From the NCBI GenBank assembly GCA_943914555.1, contig CALUCM010000005.1:1-64000 (forward strand): a stretch of 64,000 bases of DNA, written 5' to 3'. Within the stretch, counting starts at the first letter, position 1, and the number at the start of each line of letters is the position of its first letter. The translations under genes were made by a program, and so were the position numbers. Of this stretch, positions 43,475 to 52,650 are shown in pieces. Source of the stretch: an uncultured Francisella sp. (GTDB taxonomy: Bacteria; Pseudomonadota; Gammaproteobacteria; Burkholderiales; Neisseriaceae). The notes under the pieces are model-generated. The model was not told the origin of the DNA. It searched no databases and worked only from the letters and a program-made list of their open reading frames with translations.

Positions 43475-44320
43475 TTAATGTGGATATATTTTAACTTGGT
43501 AACGCTTGGCCAAACGCTGTGATTCTTCCTGAAGTTTCTGTTGTAATAAATTAAGCTTCAGTTCTTTTTCTACCTTGGCAAAAGTAGGAGCTGTTGCTGG
43601 CTTCTTATCAATCAACTTAATTACGAGGTATTGATGATTAGCTACTTGAATTGGACGGGTGGTGTATTGTCCTGGCTTTAATTTCCCAATCAATTGAGCA
43701 TAGTTAGGTTGTGCTACTTGAAGATTTTTCAGATTAATATAACCAGGATAAACACCAGCACTGGGTTTAAGATAAGGATCCACTGTATAGCGCGCAGCGA
43801 CACTACTAAATGCCTTGCCTTGCTTTAACTCTGCCAAAGCACGGTTACTATCATTAACATTGTTGGTCAAAATTTCTCCAATTTTCACCACCTGTGAGCC
43901 TTTGTAAAAAGCAACTTGATGTGCATATAACTTCTTTGCCTCTGTTTTGGTTACAGGGTGTTTTTTGGCAAAATCAGCAAAATAAATATCTGCTAATAAC
44001 ACTGGTTTGTAGTTGGCAAGATCATTAGGCTGTAGCTTCTTTTTTACCTGATTTAAAGCATTAATATACAAAGGACTTTTGTCAAGATGCAGCCTTTGTG
44101 CCTCTCTTGTCACTATTTCCCGCGTAATCATCCTTTGTAATACTTGTTCACGCAACGCGGGACTATCTTGTAATTTCCCTTGGGCGCTCTTAAGAACCAA
44201 TTGAACCTGCGCATCTACCTGTGTACTATCAATTTTTTTGCCAGCTATCTCAGCCAAAGTGCGACCCAACGCAAAATGAGCCGTACCTAGTAGCATCAGT
44301 AATACCATAGATCTTTTCAT
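43475..44320 (-). CDS. Periplasmic parvulin-type peptidyl-prolyl isomerase
   Basis: 281-residue SurA/PpiC-like foldase. Signal peptide about 1-19 (hydrophobic, ending HFALG). N-terminal chaperone helices then a parvulin domain about 135-240, with KIGEILTN, AELKQGKAFSSVAARYTVDP and IGKLKPGQYTTRPIQVANHQYLVIKLIDK-like strands (shown shortened in function). Likely an outer-membrane protein chaperone. Fourth in gap-yciB-bolA-ppiC, 45 nt after bolA; the bolA-ppiC link is common in betaproteobacteria. Confidence 0.85.
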   Translation of the reverse strand: MKRSMVLLMLLGTAHFALGRTLAEIAGKKIDSTQVDAQVQLVLKSAQGKLQDSPALREQVLQRMITREIVTREAQRLHLDKSPLYINALNQVKKKLQPNDLANYKPVLLADIYFADFAKKHPVTKTEAKKLYAHQVAFYKGSQVVKIGEILTNNVNDSNRALAELKQGKAFSSVAARYTVDPYLKPSAGVYPGYINLKNLQVAQPNYAQLIGKLKPGQYTTRPIQVANHQYLVIKLIDKKPATAPTFAKVEKELKLNLLQQKLQEESQRLAKRYQVKIYPH

Positions 44321-44365
44321 GACTTCTCCTTGTGTGCTTATTTAAGCTACCTTGTTTATACCAAA

Positions 44366-44671
44366 TTACTTTGCCTTAATTTCTCTCATCTTCTCATCGT
44401 ACTCGTGCCATTGTGCCACGGTCAAGAGCTCAAGAGTTAGAGCGTGAATTTTTGTAGGCAATAGATCTAGTAAAACGTCATATACTGCACGGTGCCTTTC
44501 CAACCTGCTTAAATTAATAAAATCATCAGACACCAGAGTCAATCGATAATGACCCGCTCCTGTAGGAAAACCCGTATGTCCCCTATGTAAAGCAGACTCA
44601 TCTACCCACCCCGAATAATAAATGTTAAATCTTCTGGACAAAATCATTCTTACTTGCTCTTCAATCGACAC
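44366..44671 (-). CDS. bolA: BolA-family protein
   Basis: 101-residue BolA-like protein with the class II KH-like fold; family members work with monothiol glutaredoxins in iron-sulfur handling. The block HYRLTLVSDDFINLSRLERHR is diagnostic, followed by AVYDVLLDLLPTKIHALTLEL. It starts at GTG. Lies 29 nt after yciB. Confidence 0.88.
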   Translation of the reverse strand: MSIEEQVRMILSRRFNIYYSGWVDESALHRGHTGFPTGAGHYRLTLVSDDFINLSRLERHRAVYDVLLDLLPTKIHALTLELLTVAQWHEYDEKMREIKAK

Positions 44672-44700
44672 CTGATCACACCCCCTGTAGATAGTCTTTT

Positions 44701-45237
44701 TTACTTTCCTTTTTTAAATTGCAAATACACATATAAAAATTGCACAGCAAAGAAAATTAATAGTAAACCCAGAGTAATAAAAGTTTTAAAAATAACCCAC
44801 TGATCAAGCGTACAATGATAGGCAACTAAAAGATTCAATACACCCATACCTGTAAAGTAAATCACCCAAGCACCTGCCAATTGTTGCAACACTGTTTGGG
44901 AAATGGCAAGATTTTGCCGATCAATCATTTTGCGAAGAAATCTTTTATTGAAAAATGCACAAGCACTGGCAATTGCAATTGTCCAATCAATCAAGGTCGG
45001 CTTCCATTGAATCCAAATCGGGTTATGCAGTAGCAAAGTGGCTGAACTAGAAATAAGCAAAATTACTAAGGTGACTAATTGCGATTTACCTACCTTACTT
45101 TGCAAATGCCAGCTGGCAGCTACATTAAGAATACCAGCTACTAGCCCCACTACTGTTGCAATGTAAATATTTTTGCTAATAACGTAAGCCGCAAAAAATA
45201 AAATTAGGACCAGAAAATCAAAAACAGCCTGTACCAT
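44701..45237 (-). CDS. yciB: YciB/IspZ-family inner-membrane protein
   Basis: 178-residue protein with about five transmembrane segments, linked to septation and envelope synthesis. FDFLVLILFFAAY at the start and NKRFLRKMIDRQNLAISQTVLQQL resemble the family. ATG at 45237 has AGGA eight bases upstream; a TTG at 45255 lies inside the gap gene and is less likely. Confidence 0.9.
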   Translation of the reverse strand: MVQAVFDFLVLILFFAAYVISKNIYIATVVGLVAGILNVAASWHLQSKVGKSQLVTLVILLISSSATLLLHNPIWIQWKPTLIDWTIAIASACAFFNKRFLRKMIDRQNLAISQTVLQQLAGAWVIYFTGMGVLNLLVAYHCTLDQWVIFKTFITLGLLLIFFAVQFLYVYLQFKKGK

Positions 45238-45248
45238 TTTTATCCTAT

Positions 45249-46295
45249 CTAACAACCAACTGGTACAAACTTTTTAGCGAACATGGCCCGTGCGGTATTA
45301 AGCATTTGACAGCTAAATCCCCACTCATTATCGTACCATGCCAATACTTTCACAAAATCACCTCCACTTAGCTTGGTCAAAGTGGCATCAAAAATAGAAG
45401 CCTCGCTACAATGATTGAAATCCAAAGAAACCAAAGGTAAAGTGTTATAACCTAATATCCCTTTTAATTGTCCCAAAGAAGCTTGCTTGATCATGTGATT
45501 GACTTCTTCCACACTAGTTTGACGCCTTGCTAAAAAAGATAGATCAACAAGCGACACATTCATCGTTGGTACGCGCACAGCAAATCCATCTAATTTCTCG
45601 TCCAATTCTGGCAATACCAGTCCAAGAGCCTTTGCAGCACCAGTTTTAGTAGGGATCAAACTAGCTACAGCACTTCTTGCGCGACGCAGATCCTTATGAC
45701 GCACATCCAACAAAACTTGATCATTGGTAAAAGAATGCACCGTCGTCATTAATCCCTTCACGATACCTAGATTGTCATGTAATACTTTAGCAACAGGGGC
45801 TAGACAATTAGTGGTGCAAGATGCATTTGAAACCACCTGCATAGAATCATCAAGCATTTGGTGATTCACACCATAAACAATGGTTGCGTCGATATCTGAG
45901 GAAGATGCAGGTGCTGAAATAAGAACTTTTTTTGCTCCTGCTTGAAGATGAGGCCAACAGGCCGACTTACTCAAAAAAGCGCCAGTGCACTCCATCACCA
46001 AATCAACTGCCAAATCTTCCCATGGTAAATCAACAGGATCACGATGGTTAAAAAAAGGAATGCGGTCTTTACCAATCAATAGATAATCTTCTTCATAGCT
46101 TATTTCACAAGGAAAACGCCCATGAGTACTGTCATACTGAGTAATATAGGCATTGACTTTCAGAGCACCTGAACCATTGACCGCCACAACTTCAAATTGA
46201 TCATTCAATCGATATTCATAAATAGCACGTAATACTTGTCTACCAATGCGGCCATATCCATTAATTGCTATCTTTAAAGGCATATTGTTTGTCAT
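45249..46295 (-). CDS. Class I glyceraldehyde-3-phosphate dehydrogenase
   Basis: 348-residue phosphorylating GAPDH. NGYGRIGRQVLRA at 12-24, catalytic Cys160 in SNASCTTNCLAP, and WYDNEWGFSCQM near the C-terminus. The Asp that contacts the adenosine ribose in NAD-specific enzymes (VND/IND) is replaced by Gly41 (AVNGSGALKVNAY), as in GapB-type enzymes that accept NADP. So it could serve gluconeogenesis, but this is inference; Epd is a less likely alternative. Heads the gap-yciB-bolA-ppiC group. Confidence 0.88.
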   Translation of the reverse strand: MTNNMPLKIAINGYGRIGRQVLRAIYEYRLNDQFEVVAVNGSGALKVNAYITQYDSTHGRFPCEISYEEDYLLIGKDRIPFFNHRDPVDLPWEDLAVDLVMECTGAFLSKSACWPHLQAGAKKVLISAPASSSDIDATIVYGVNHQMLDDSMQVVSNASCTTNCLAPVAKVLHDNLGIVKGLMTTVHSFTNDQVLLDVRHKDLRRARSAVASLIPTKTGAAKALGLVLPELDEKLDGFAVRVPTMNVSLVDLSFLARRQTSVEEVNHMIKQASLGQLKGILGYNTLPLVSLDFNHCSEASIFDATLTKLSGGDFVKVLAWYDNEWGFSCQMLNTARAMFAKKFVPVGC

Positions 46296-46314
46296 ATTCT
46301 CAGCTTATAATTTT

Positions 46315-46698
46315 CTAGGCAGATAATACATAAAAAGAAAGCGTGATTAACCCACCGATCCACCAGATAGTCGTTCTGAAAGTTGGCCAGTCTTTGGCAT
46401 AAGCAGCAATGTAGAGAATGCGTGTGACTAAAAAAGCAATTGCTAAATAGTCTATTGTCGTTTGCGACACATTGCCGATGGTTTGTGCAACAATTACCGA
46501 GACAGCAAAAGGTGCAAACATCTCAATACTATTAAGATGTGCATTATAAAATGCTTTTGCTAGCCCCTCACTCGTCTCCAATTTAAGACGAGGGTTATGG
46601 TTTGATTTTACAATATCCCCAGCTAAAATCTTGGCTGGTAAAGTTAACGACCAACCCAACAAAAAGAAAACAAAAATACACCAGTACGCAATTGTCAT
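46315..46698 (-). CDS. MAPEG-family membrane protein
   Basis: 127-residue protein with four predicted transmembrane helices. The conserved NAHLNSIEMFAPFAVSVIVAQ segment is the MAPEG (glutathione/eicosanoid membrane protein) core, followed by TRILYIAAYAKD. Function in bacteria is unclear. A very strong AAGGAGGAGGAG ribosome site precedes ATG. Confidence 0.85.
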   Translation of the reverse strand: MTIAYWCIFVFFLLGWSLTLPAKILAGDIVKSNHNPRLKLETSEGLAKAFYNAHLNSIEMFAPFAVSVIVAQTIGNVSQTTIDYLAIAFLVTRILYIAAYAKDWPTFRTTIWWIGGLITLSFYVLSA

Positions 46699-46740
46699 TT
46701 CAGCTCCTCCTCCTTAGAAATTACCCTCTAGGCCCAAGGC

Positions 46741-47457
46741 CTAGCCTAGCACAAAAACACATTGCTGTCTATGAAAATGCATAAAGGGTGAAGGTGATTT
46801 TCTCCATTCGCTAATAAGCAAACGACGCACCCATTGCCGCTTTGGATCCGTTAAATCAATGGCCAAAGTTAAAGGTAAATGGTTCGGCAAAACTTGCAGA
46901 AAGTAATGATATAGCTTTTCATTACGATATGGGGTTTCTATAAAAATCTGTGTTTCATTTTCGTGTTGGATGCGCTGTAATATTTTATCTAGCGCTTGTT
47001 TCCTGGCTCGTTCTTTGATAGGGAAATAACCGTTAAAATGAAAATTTTGCCCATTCCCACCTGAAGCCATCAAAGCCAAAACAACACTAGAAGGGCCAAT
47101 CAAAGGGATCACTTGCAAACCTAGTCGATGCGCCAATCTGACTACCCATGCCCCAGGATCAGCCACCCCTGGACAACCAACATCACTTAATAGGCCAATT
47201 TCCTCATGACACAATAAGAAAGTAGTAAAGCGTTCTTCATCTAGCTTGACATGTGCATTTAGTTCAAGATATTGAAGTTGAGACAATGCCTTATACATGG
47301 CAAATCGTTTTAATGATTGTCGTGCAGCTTTGATATGTTCGACAATAAAAAACTGCAAACAACGTACTTTCTCTTGATCCTCAGGCAACAAACACGCTGT
47401 CGCCTCAGGAGAAAGTGCTGTAGGAATTAAATACAATGTACCTTGCGTCTGCTTCAC
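46741..47457 (-). CDS. Tetrapyrrole-methylase-fold SAM methyltransferase
   Basis: 238-residue protein of the RsmI-related group. SDVGCPGVADPGAWVVR, IPLIGPSSVVLALMASGGNGQ and FIETPYRNEKL match the fold, but RsmI itself is about 280 residues and differs, so this is the shorter relative common next to maf. GTG start overlaps the maf stop (GTGA). Confidence 0.8.
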   Translation of the reverse strand: MKQTQGTLYLIPTALSPEATACLLPEDQEKVRCLQFFIVEHIKAARQSLKRFAMYKALSQLQYLELNAHVKLDEERFTTFLLCHEEIGLLSDVGCPGVADPGAWVVRLAHRLGLQVIPLIGPSSVVLALMASGGNGQNFHFNGYFPIKERARKQALDKILQRIQHENETQIFIETPYRNEKLYHYFLQVLPNHLPLTLAIDLTDPKRQWVRRLLISEWRKSPSPFMHFHRQQCVFVLG

Positions 47458-48029
47458 AATAATTTAACTCCTAAAGCAAATAGTGCATCAATAAGAAAAT
47501 ACAAAGGCAATCCAACAATGGCGTGCGGATCATTAGAGCACATACTTGAAATAAAAATTTTTCCCAAACCTTCACTTTTGATTCCACCGGCACAATGAAT
47601 GGCTTCTGGCTCTTTTGCCAAATAAACATCAATCATCAAGTCAGAGAAAGAGCGCAGTTGTACTTTTGTGATCTCCACTTTCTCATACAGTCGATCATAG
47701 CGCCTATCAAGTACACAAATGCCTGAATAAACCATGAGCAACTGTCCACTAATTTCTCTTAGTAAACTTCGCGCTTTTTCTACTGTGGACGGCTTACCAA
47801 GAATTACTCCATTACAGTCAATGGTCTGATCTGACCCAATGATCACAGCCTCCTGATCATTGACTGCCTGGGCTTTCCCCCTGGATAACCTAGCAGCCAC
47901 TTCCATAGCAGTCTCTCCTTGGTATCGAGTTTCATCAATATCAACCACTTGCTGCATAAAACATAAATGCAAACTTTCAAGCTGATTTCTTCTAAACTTA
48001 GAACCTGAAGCCAATATAATTTTTCTCAT
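47454..48029 (-). CDS. Maf/YceF-type nucleoside triphosphate pyrophosphatase
   Basis: 191-residue Maf protein, cleaving modified nucleotides such as m7GTP. ILASGSKFRR at the N-terminus, ETRYQGE, GSDQTIDCNG, and GGIKSEGLGK are the signature blocks; the SDQ and SEGLG forms point to the YceF subgroup. Starts at ATG with a weak AGGA site. Divergent from rpmF. Confidence 0.9.
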   Translation of the reverse strand: MRKIILASGSKFRRNQLESLHLCFMQQVVDIDETRYQGETAMEVAARLSRGKAQAVNDQEAVIIGSDQTIDCNGVILGKPSTVEKARSLLREISGQLLMVYSGICVLDRRYDRLYEKVEITKVQLRSFSDLMIDVYLAKEPEAIHCAGGIKSEGLGKIFISSMCSNDPHAIVGLPLYFLIDALFALGVKLL

Positions 48030-48111
48030 TATAAAATCCTAATTAAAATCGTGTGACCGAATGATGCATATTTTGTAAAAATATCTTCCAAAAACTCATA
48101 CAGAGTGTACA

Positions 48112-48141
48112 TTGACAATTTTCCTTTACTCGTAGTATCAT
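48112..48141 (+). promoter_or_regulatory. Promoter of rpmF-plsX
   Basis: Perfect TTGACA (48112-48117), 18-nt spacer, TATCAT (48136-48141). It is 140 nt before rpmF and fits a ribosomal protein promoter. Confidence 0.7.
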
Positions 48142-48283
48142 GCGCAGCTTATAAGCATTGGCTATTTTTAGTCGTTGTTTTCACTTAACTAACCGTACAT
48201 GATTAATTTTTCATTCGCCATTTTTTGAAAGAGGGGGCGAGTGCTGGCATTAGGCCTACCTATTCTATAACGGAGTTTTACAA

Positions 48284-48463
48284 ATGGCAGTTCAACAAAA
48301 TAAGAAATCACCTGCACGCAGAGGTACACATCGGTCACATGATTTTTTAAAAGCACCCCAGTTAAGTGTAGATAAAGCAACAGGTGAAGTACACCGTCCA
48401 CATCACATCTCCCCCAATGGAATGTACCGTGGCAGAAAAATTGTGCACAATAAAGATGAGTAG
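48284..48463 (+). CDS. rpmF: RpmF, 50S ribosomal protein L32
   Basis: 59-residue protein of the large ribosomal subunit. The start MAVQQNKKSPARRGTHRSHD and the later GEVHRPHHISPNGMYRGRKI are typical. The zinc-binding cysteines of some L32 forms are absent (the C-minus form). GGAG ribosome site eight nt upstream of ATG. yceD, normally just upstream, is not seen; plsX follows after 126 nt as usual. Confidence 0.96.
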   Translation: MAVQQNKKSPARRGTHRSHDFLKAPQLSVDKATGEVHRPHHISPNGMYRGRKIVHNKDE

Positions 48464-48589
48464 GCTATAGCTCGTTATTTTAAAGTATTTTTCTTCAATT
48501 GAAAGAATAAGCCATTCTTAGTAGTGGTTTACTGTCTTTATTTATTGGAAAATGCGCTACTTTGATATTTTAGGGAAATTGAGTGTTTT

Positions 48590-49636
48590 ATGATTACTCT
48601 CGCAGTTGACGCCATGGGCGGAGACATCGGGTTAGATGTCACTTTACCTGGCGCCAAATCTTTTCTAGAAAAAGTGCCCGATGCACATCTGATCTTGGTC
48701 GGTGATAGACCTAGTATTGAGCAAAAACTGGCAAATGAATACCCTGTGGCTTCCGATAGAGTCACTATCTGCCATAGTAAAGAACATGTTGCCATGGATG
48801 ATAATCCCTTTAGTGCACTACGCAATAAACGTCACTCGTCCATGCGTCTTGCAATTGATTTAGTGGAAAGTAGAGAAGCAAAAGCAGCAGTTTCTGCTGG
48901 TAATACGGGTGCACTCATTGCCATCTCTAAGCATGTTTTAAAGACATTACCTGGTATTGAACGTCCTGCCATTGCTAAATTTTTACCAGGTTATAAAGAC
49001 AAGCGCGTGTGTGCACTTGATCTAGGAGCTAATATCAATTGCTCGCCAATCCATCTTTTACAATTTGCCTTACTTGGTTCTGAACTAAAAAAAGCCACTG
49101 AGCCGGGAAGTGATCCTCGCATTGGTTTAATGAACATCGGTGTTGAGCGCATTAAAGGTAATGAGATGGCAAGAAAAGCATTTGAGCTATTTGAAAAAAC
49201 TGCCCAAAACGGTGGTTTTAATTTTATCGGCAATGTTGAAGGAACAGATTTATTTAACGGGAAAGCTGATGTAATTGTCTGCGATGGTTTTGTTGGTAAT
49301 ATTATGCTTAAAACTATGGAAGGAGCCATGCGTTTTGTTACTTCAATGATTAAGAGCGAATTTAATCGTAATCTTCCCTCCAAAATGGTTGCGGGTATGG
49401 CCAAACCTATATTTGCTCGCATCCAGAAAGAACTAGATCCGCGTTATTTTAACGGAGCTAATATTCTTGGCTTAAACGGTATCATCGTTAAAAGCCACGG
49501 TGGTACGGATGCCTTTGGTTTTTCTTATGCTTTGCAAGAAACTTACCAAGAAGCATTAAACACAGACTTGGATCAGTTACGTCAAGTGGTGGGTGAAAGT
49601 CTTGCCAGAAATTCAGCTTTTATTGAAACAACTTAG
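48590..49636 (+). CDS. plsX: PlsX, acyl-ACP:phosphate acyltransferase
   Basis: 348-residue enzyme that makes acyl-phosphate for PlsY in phospholipid synthesis. VDAMGGD at the start, SAGNTGALI, NIGVERIKGN, VEGTDLFNGKADVIVCDGF and the C-terminal GLNGIIVKSHGGTDAFGF are diagnostic. Ribosome site is weak. The rpmF-plsX link is standard; fabH, which usually follows, is absent. Confidence 0.97.
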   Translation: MITLAVDAMGGDIGLDVTLPGAKSFLEKVPDAHLILVGDRPSIEQKLANEYPVASDRVTICHSKEHVAMDDNPFSALRNKRHSSMRLAIDLVESREAKAAVSAGNTGALIAISKHVLKTLPGIERPAIAKFLPGYKDKRVCALDLGANINCSPIHLLQFALLGSELKKATEPGSDPRIGLMNIGVERIKGNEMARKAFELFEKTAQNGGFNFIGNVEGTDLFNGKADVIVCDGFVGNIMLKTMEGAMRFVTSMIKSEFNRNLPSKMVAGMAKPIFARIQKELDPRYFNGANILGLNGIIVKSHGGTDAFGFSYALQETYQEALNTDLDQLRQVVGESLARNSAFIETT

Positions 49637-49649
49637 CTGTAGTTAATAT

Positions 49650-49931
49650 ATGAAATCCGTAGCCCAGTGCTTTGAACATAATTCTTTTCTTGATCAATCT
49701 ATCTTATCTCAGTACGCTTGGTCAGTTGAAGCAACTGCGCTGATTGGGCCTCTGCTGCCTATTGAATATAAACGCCAGTTCCGCGCTGTGATGATTGAAG
49801 AAGATGGCCGGGCTGTTATATATGCGCGTAGTGGAGCGGTTGCCCACACTTTAAAAAGAAATAAAGCTCAGATAATAAAACAACTGGCCAAATGGCAGGT
49901 TGAAGATATTTTAGTAAAAGTCTTTCTATAA
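49650..49931 (+). CDS. Short DciA-like (DUF721) protein, tentative
   Basis: 93-residue basic protein. The C-terminal part (RAVMIEEDGRAVIYARSGAV then HTLKRNKAQIIKQLAKW) resembles the DUF721/DciA fold, which loads DnaB in bacteria lacking DnaC. The match is weak. It follows plsX by 13 nt and may be co-transcribed. No other clue. Confidence 0.45.
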   Translation: MKSVAQCFEHNSFLDQSILSQYAWSVEATALIGPLLPIEYKRQFRAVMIEEDGRAVIYARSGAVAHTLKRNKAQIIKQLAKWQVEDILVKVFL

Positions 49932-49991
49932 TGTCGATCATGCAAGCACTTTCTTTACTCTTATGGTCCGATTTGATTTAAAAGGCATATT

Positions 49992-51146
49992 ATGTATAAA
50001 GATCTCGCCAGTAAGATAATCCATTCCTCCTATGATCCAGAAGAGCATCTCTGTGCTGTCATGCCCCCCATTTATCAAAATAGCGTATTTAAGTTAAAAG
50101 AAATTGGCGAACAAACTCCTTATTGTTACTCAAGGTTAGCCAATCCCACTCGCTGCGTTTTAGAAAAAACAATGGCTGATATTGAAGGAGGAGCAGGGGC
50201 AGTTGCTCTGGCCAGCGGTATTGCTGCTATCGACGTTATTTGGCGCTTAGTGCTTAAGCCAGGAGGTACTATCATCGCCGTCAATGATATTTATGGTGGC
50301 GCATATGACTTACTCAAGCGAGTTTATGAGCCATGGGGTGTGAATGTTATTTTTGCTGATTTAAATAATACCGAGCATCTTTCTTTATTGTTGGAAGATA
50401 AATCAGTCCAATTAATCTGGCTAGAATCCCCTAGTAATCCTTTATTAAAACTAATAGATATCAAACAAATTGTCTCTATAGCCAAAAACAAAAATATCCC
50501 TGTAGGCTTCGATAATACCTTTGCCACCCCCTACTTACAACAACCATTCGCTTTAGGAGTTGATTTTATCGCTCATTCAGCCACCAAATATCTTAGTGGA
50601 CACTCTGATGTGGTTTTGGGCATTGCTTTGGCTGCAGATAAAGAAGATGCCGATAAACTTCGTCAATTGACCTGTATGACAGGCGCCATAGCCGGACCTA
50701 TGGACTGTGCTCTGGTTTTGCGCGGACTAAAAACCCTGGTTATGCGCATGCAACGTCATGAATACAATGCAGGTATTATTGCCAATCGTTTAATACAACA
50801 TCCTGAAGTAAAAGAAGTTTTTTATCCAGGGTTAAACAATCACCCTCATCATACCTTAGCTAAAAAGCAAATGTCAGGCTTTGGTGGAGTGGTCAGTATT
50901 CGTTTAAAAGATGACTCTCGAGAAAAGGCTAATCGGGTCATCAAATCGCTTTGTTTATTCCAGCTGACTTCCAGTTTGGGAGGGGTAGAATGCTTGGTTA
51001 ACCATTCTTATTCACAGTCCCATTCTGGTATGAGTGCAGAAAAGAAAGCTTCCTTAGGGATCAGTGAAGGTTTTTTACGCTTTTCTATTGGTCTTGAAGA
51101 TGTTGAGGACATCTGGAATGATCTAGACCAAGCTTTACGTCATTAA
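49992..51146 (+). CDS. Cys/Met metabolism PLP enzyme (MetB/MetC family)
   Basis: 384-residue PLP-dependent transsulfuration enzyme. The YSRLANPT motif, ALASGIAAI, and the PLP lysine in HSATKYLSGHSDVVLG are clear. Substrate in the family varies: cystathionine beta-lyase, cystathionine gamma-synthase or gamma-lyase; sequence alone does not decide. With metE in the window, methionine synthesis is a natural role. Followed by the MBL gene after 7 nt. Confidence 0.88.
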   Translation: MYKDLASKIIHSSYDPEEHLCAVMPPIYQNSVFKLKEIGEQTPYCYSRLANPTRCVLEKTMADIEGGAGAVALASGIAAIDVIWRLVLKPGGTIIAVNDIYGGAYDLLKRVYEPWGVNVIFADLNNTEHLSLLLEDKSVQLIWLESPSNPLLKLIDIKQIVSIAKNKNIPVGFDNTFATPYLQQPFALGVDFIAHSATKYLSGHSDVVLGIALAADKEDADKLRQLTCMTGAIAGPMDCALVLRGLKTLVMRMQRHEYNAGIIANRLIQHPEVKEVFYPGLNNHPHHTLAKKQMSGFGGVVSIRLKDDSREKANRVIKSLCLFQLTSSLGGVECLVNHSYSQSHSGMSAEKKASLGISEGFLRFSIGLEDVEDIWNDLDQALRH

Positions 51147-51153
51147 TATTATT

Positions 51154-51795
51154 ATGAGCTTAAAACGACACACTATTCCTGTCACTGCTCTACAACAAAA
51201 TTGCACCTTACTTTGGGACGATGAAAGCAAAGAAGTGGTAATAATCGACTTGGGGGGAGAGCTACAGTACCTCCTTGATTTTATTGATCAACACCAATTA
51301 ATACTTAAAGCTGTCTGGCTAACTCATGGCCATTTTGACCATATCCAAGAAGTCAGTGAGTTACTTAATCGACAAGCAGTGTCTATTTTAGGTCCTGCAA
51401 AAGAAGATGCGCATCTGTTAACAAAGCTGCCACAAATATTAACTGCTTTTGGTTTTCCTCCCAAGGCTCCTTTCATTCCTACACGCTGGCTTAACGAAGG
51501 GGAAATGCTAACAGTTGGTCCATATTACTTTAAAGTGCTTCATATCCCTGGACACTCACCTGGTCATGTGGTTTTCTATTGTAAAACAGAAAAGTTATTG
51601 ATCGCTGGAGACGTATTATTTCTAGAAAGCATTGGTCGTACTGACTTTCCAGATAGTAATCATAGTGATTTTATGCACGCTATTAAAAACAAAATTTTAC
51701 CTTTACCTGATGATACCTTGGTGATCACCGGCCATGGCGCGTTCACCACCATTGGTCACGAAAGAAAATTCAATCCTTTTCTGCAAGGTTTATAG
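51154..51795 (+). CDS. Metallo-beta-lactamase-fold hydrolase (GloB-like)
   Basis: 213-residue MBL-fold enzyme. The metal site includes THGHFDHI, HIPGHSPGHVVFY, AGDVLF and the C-terminal TGHGAFTTIGHER. It fits the YcbL/GloB-related group, which can hydrolyse S-lactoylglutathione. Overlaps the end of nnrD by 6 nt, convergent. Confidence 0.85.
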   Translation: MSLKRHTIPVTALQQNCTLLWDDESKEVVIIDLGGELQYLLDFIDQHQLILKAVWLTHGHFDHIQEVSELLNRQAVSILGPAKEDAHLLTKLPQILTAFGFPPKAPFIPTRWLNEGEMLTVGPYYFKVLHIPGHSPGHVVFYCKTEKLLIAGDVLFLESIGRTDFPDSNHSDFMHAIKNKILPLPDDTLVITGHGAFTTIGHERKFNPFLQGL

Positions 51796-52650
51796 ATAAG
51801 CAATGTGATTGCGTAATAAGCGAATGATGTTAGCTAATTCTGAGGCAATTAGCCCAATAGGGCCTCCATGCTCCTGCCACCAATAATCTGCTGCTAGTCC
51901 ATGTAAAAAAACTCCCGCTTTGGCTGCTTCTAATATAGGAAACCCTTGAGCTAATAGCCCACCGATCAACCCAGAAAGTACATCTCCACTACCAGCTGTG
52001 GCCAAAGCACAATTACCGCTTGGATTAATATAGATGTCATTCTCTAAAGGGGAATAAACCAAAGTATGAGGGCCTTTCAATACAATAGTAGCATGATATT
52101 TTTCTGCCAGCTGTTTGATTGCTGCCACCCGGTCTTGTTGCACCATTTGTGTTGAAATACCAAGTAATCGAGCAGCTTCTGCTGGATGAGGAGTTAAAAT
52201 ATGTCTTTTGGGAGAAAAAGAAATAATAAAACGCTTTTGCGCAATCAAATTAAGTGCATCTGCATCAATTACTGTAGGACAGCAACAAGCAAATAAAAAT
52301 TTTTCTAAGTATTGCTGAGCAACAAGAGAAAGTCCCAAACCACAACCAACCACCAGTGCATTTATTGTGTTCATAGAGCAGAACATTTCATCAACAGTAC
52401 GTTGCATCAGCTCTGCAATGCGATTAATATCAGAAAAAACATGCTCTTTTTGGATTAAACTAAAAAATGCTTTACCGCAACCTGATTTCAACGCTGTAGT
52501 AGCAGCCAATACGACAGCCCCCTGCATACCAGGTGCACCTCCTACTACTGCTACGCTGCCACAATCCCCTTTGTGCGCATTCATCTGACGTTTTTTCATC
52601 AGCCAAGGCATATTTTGCCTAATGAAAGAATAATTTAAATCTAGATTCAT
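51790..52650 (-). CDS. nnrD: NnrD, ADP-dependent NAD(P)H-hydrate dehydratase
   Basis: 286-residue enzyme that repairs hydrated NADH/NADPH. GDCGSVAVVGGAPGMQGAVVLA (start of the ribokinase-like fold), VIDADALNLIAQ, LTPHPAEAARLLG and GSGDVLSGLIGGLLAQG are diagnostic. The N-terminal epimerase (NnrE) usually fused to it is absent. I chose ATG at 52650 over TTG at 52671; neither has a clear ribosome site. Confidence 0.9.
   Translation of the reverse strand: MNLDLNYSFIRQNMPWLMKKRQMNAHKGDCGSVAVVGGAPGMQGAVVLAATTALKSGCGKAFFSLIQKEHVFSDINRIAELMQRTVDEMFCSMNTINALVVGCGLGLSLVAQQYLEKFLFACCCPTVIDADALNLIAQKRFIISFSPKRHILTPHPAEAARLLGISTQMVQQDRVAAIKQLAEKYHATIVLKGPHTLVYSPLENDIYINPSGNCALATAGSGDVLSGLIGGLLAQGFPILEAAKAGVFLHGLAADYWWQEHGGPIGLIASELANIIRLLRNHIAYL

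Noticed and set aside
48189..48401. 70-codon minus-strand frame across the L32 gene
   Set aside because: It is antisense to rpmF, which has a ribosome site, promoter and clear L32 sequence.
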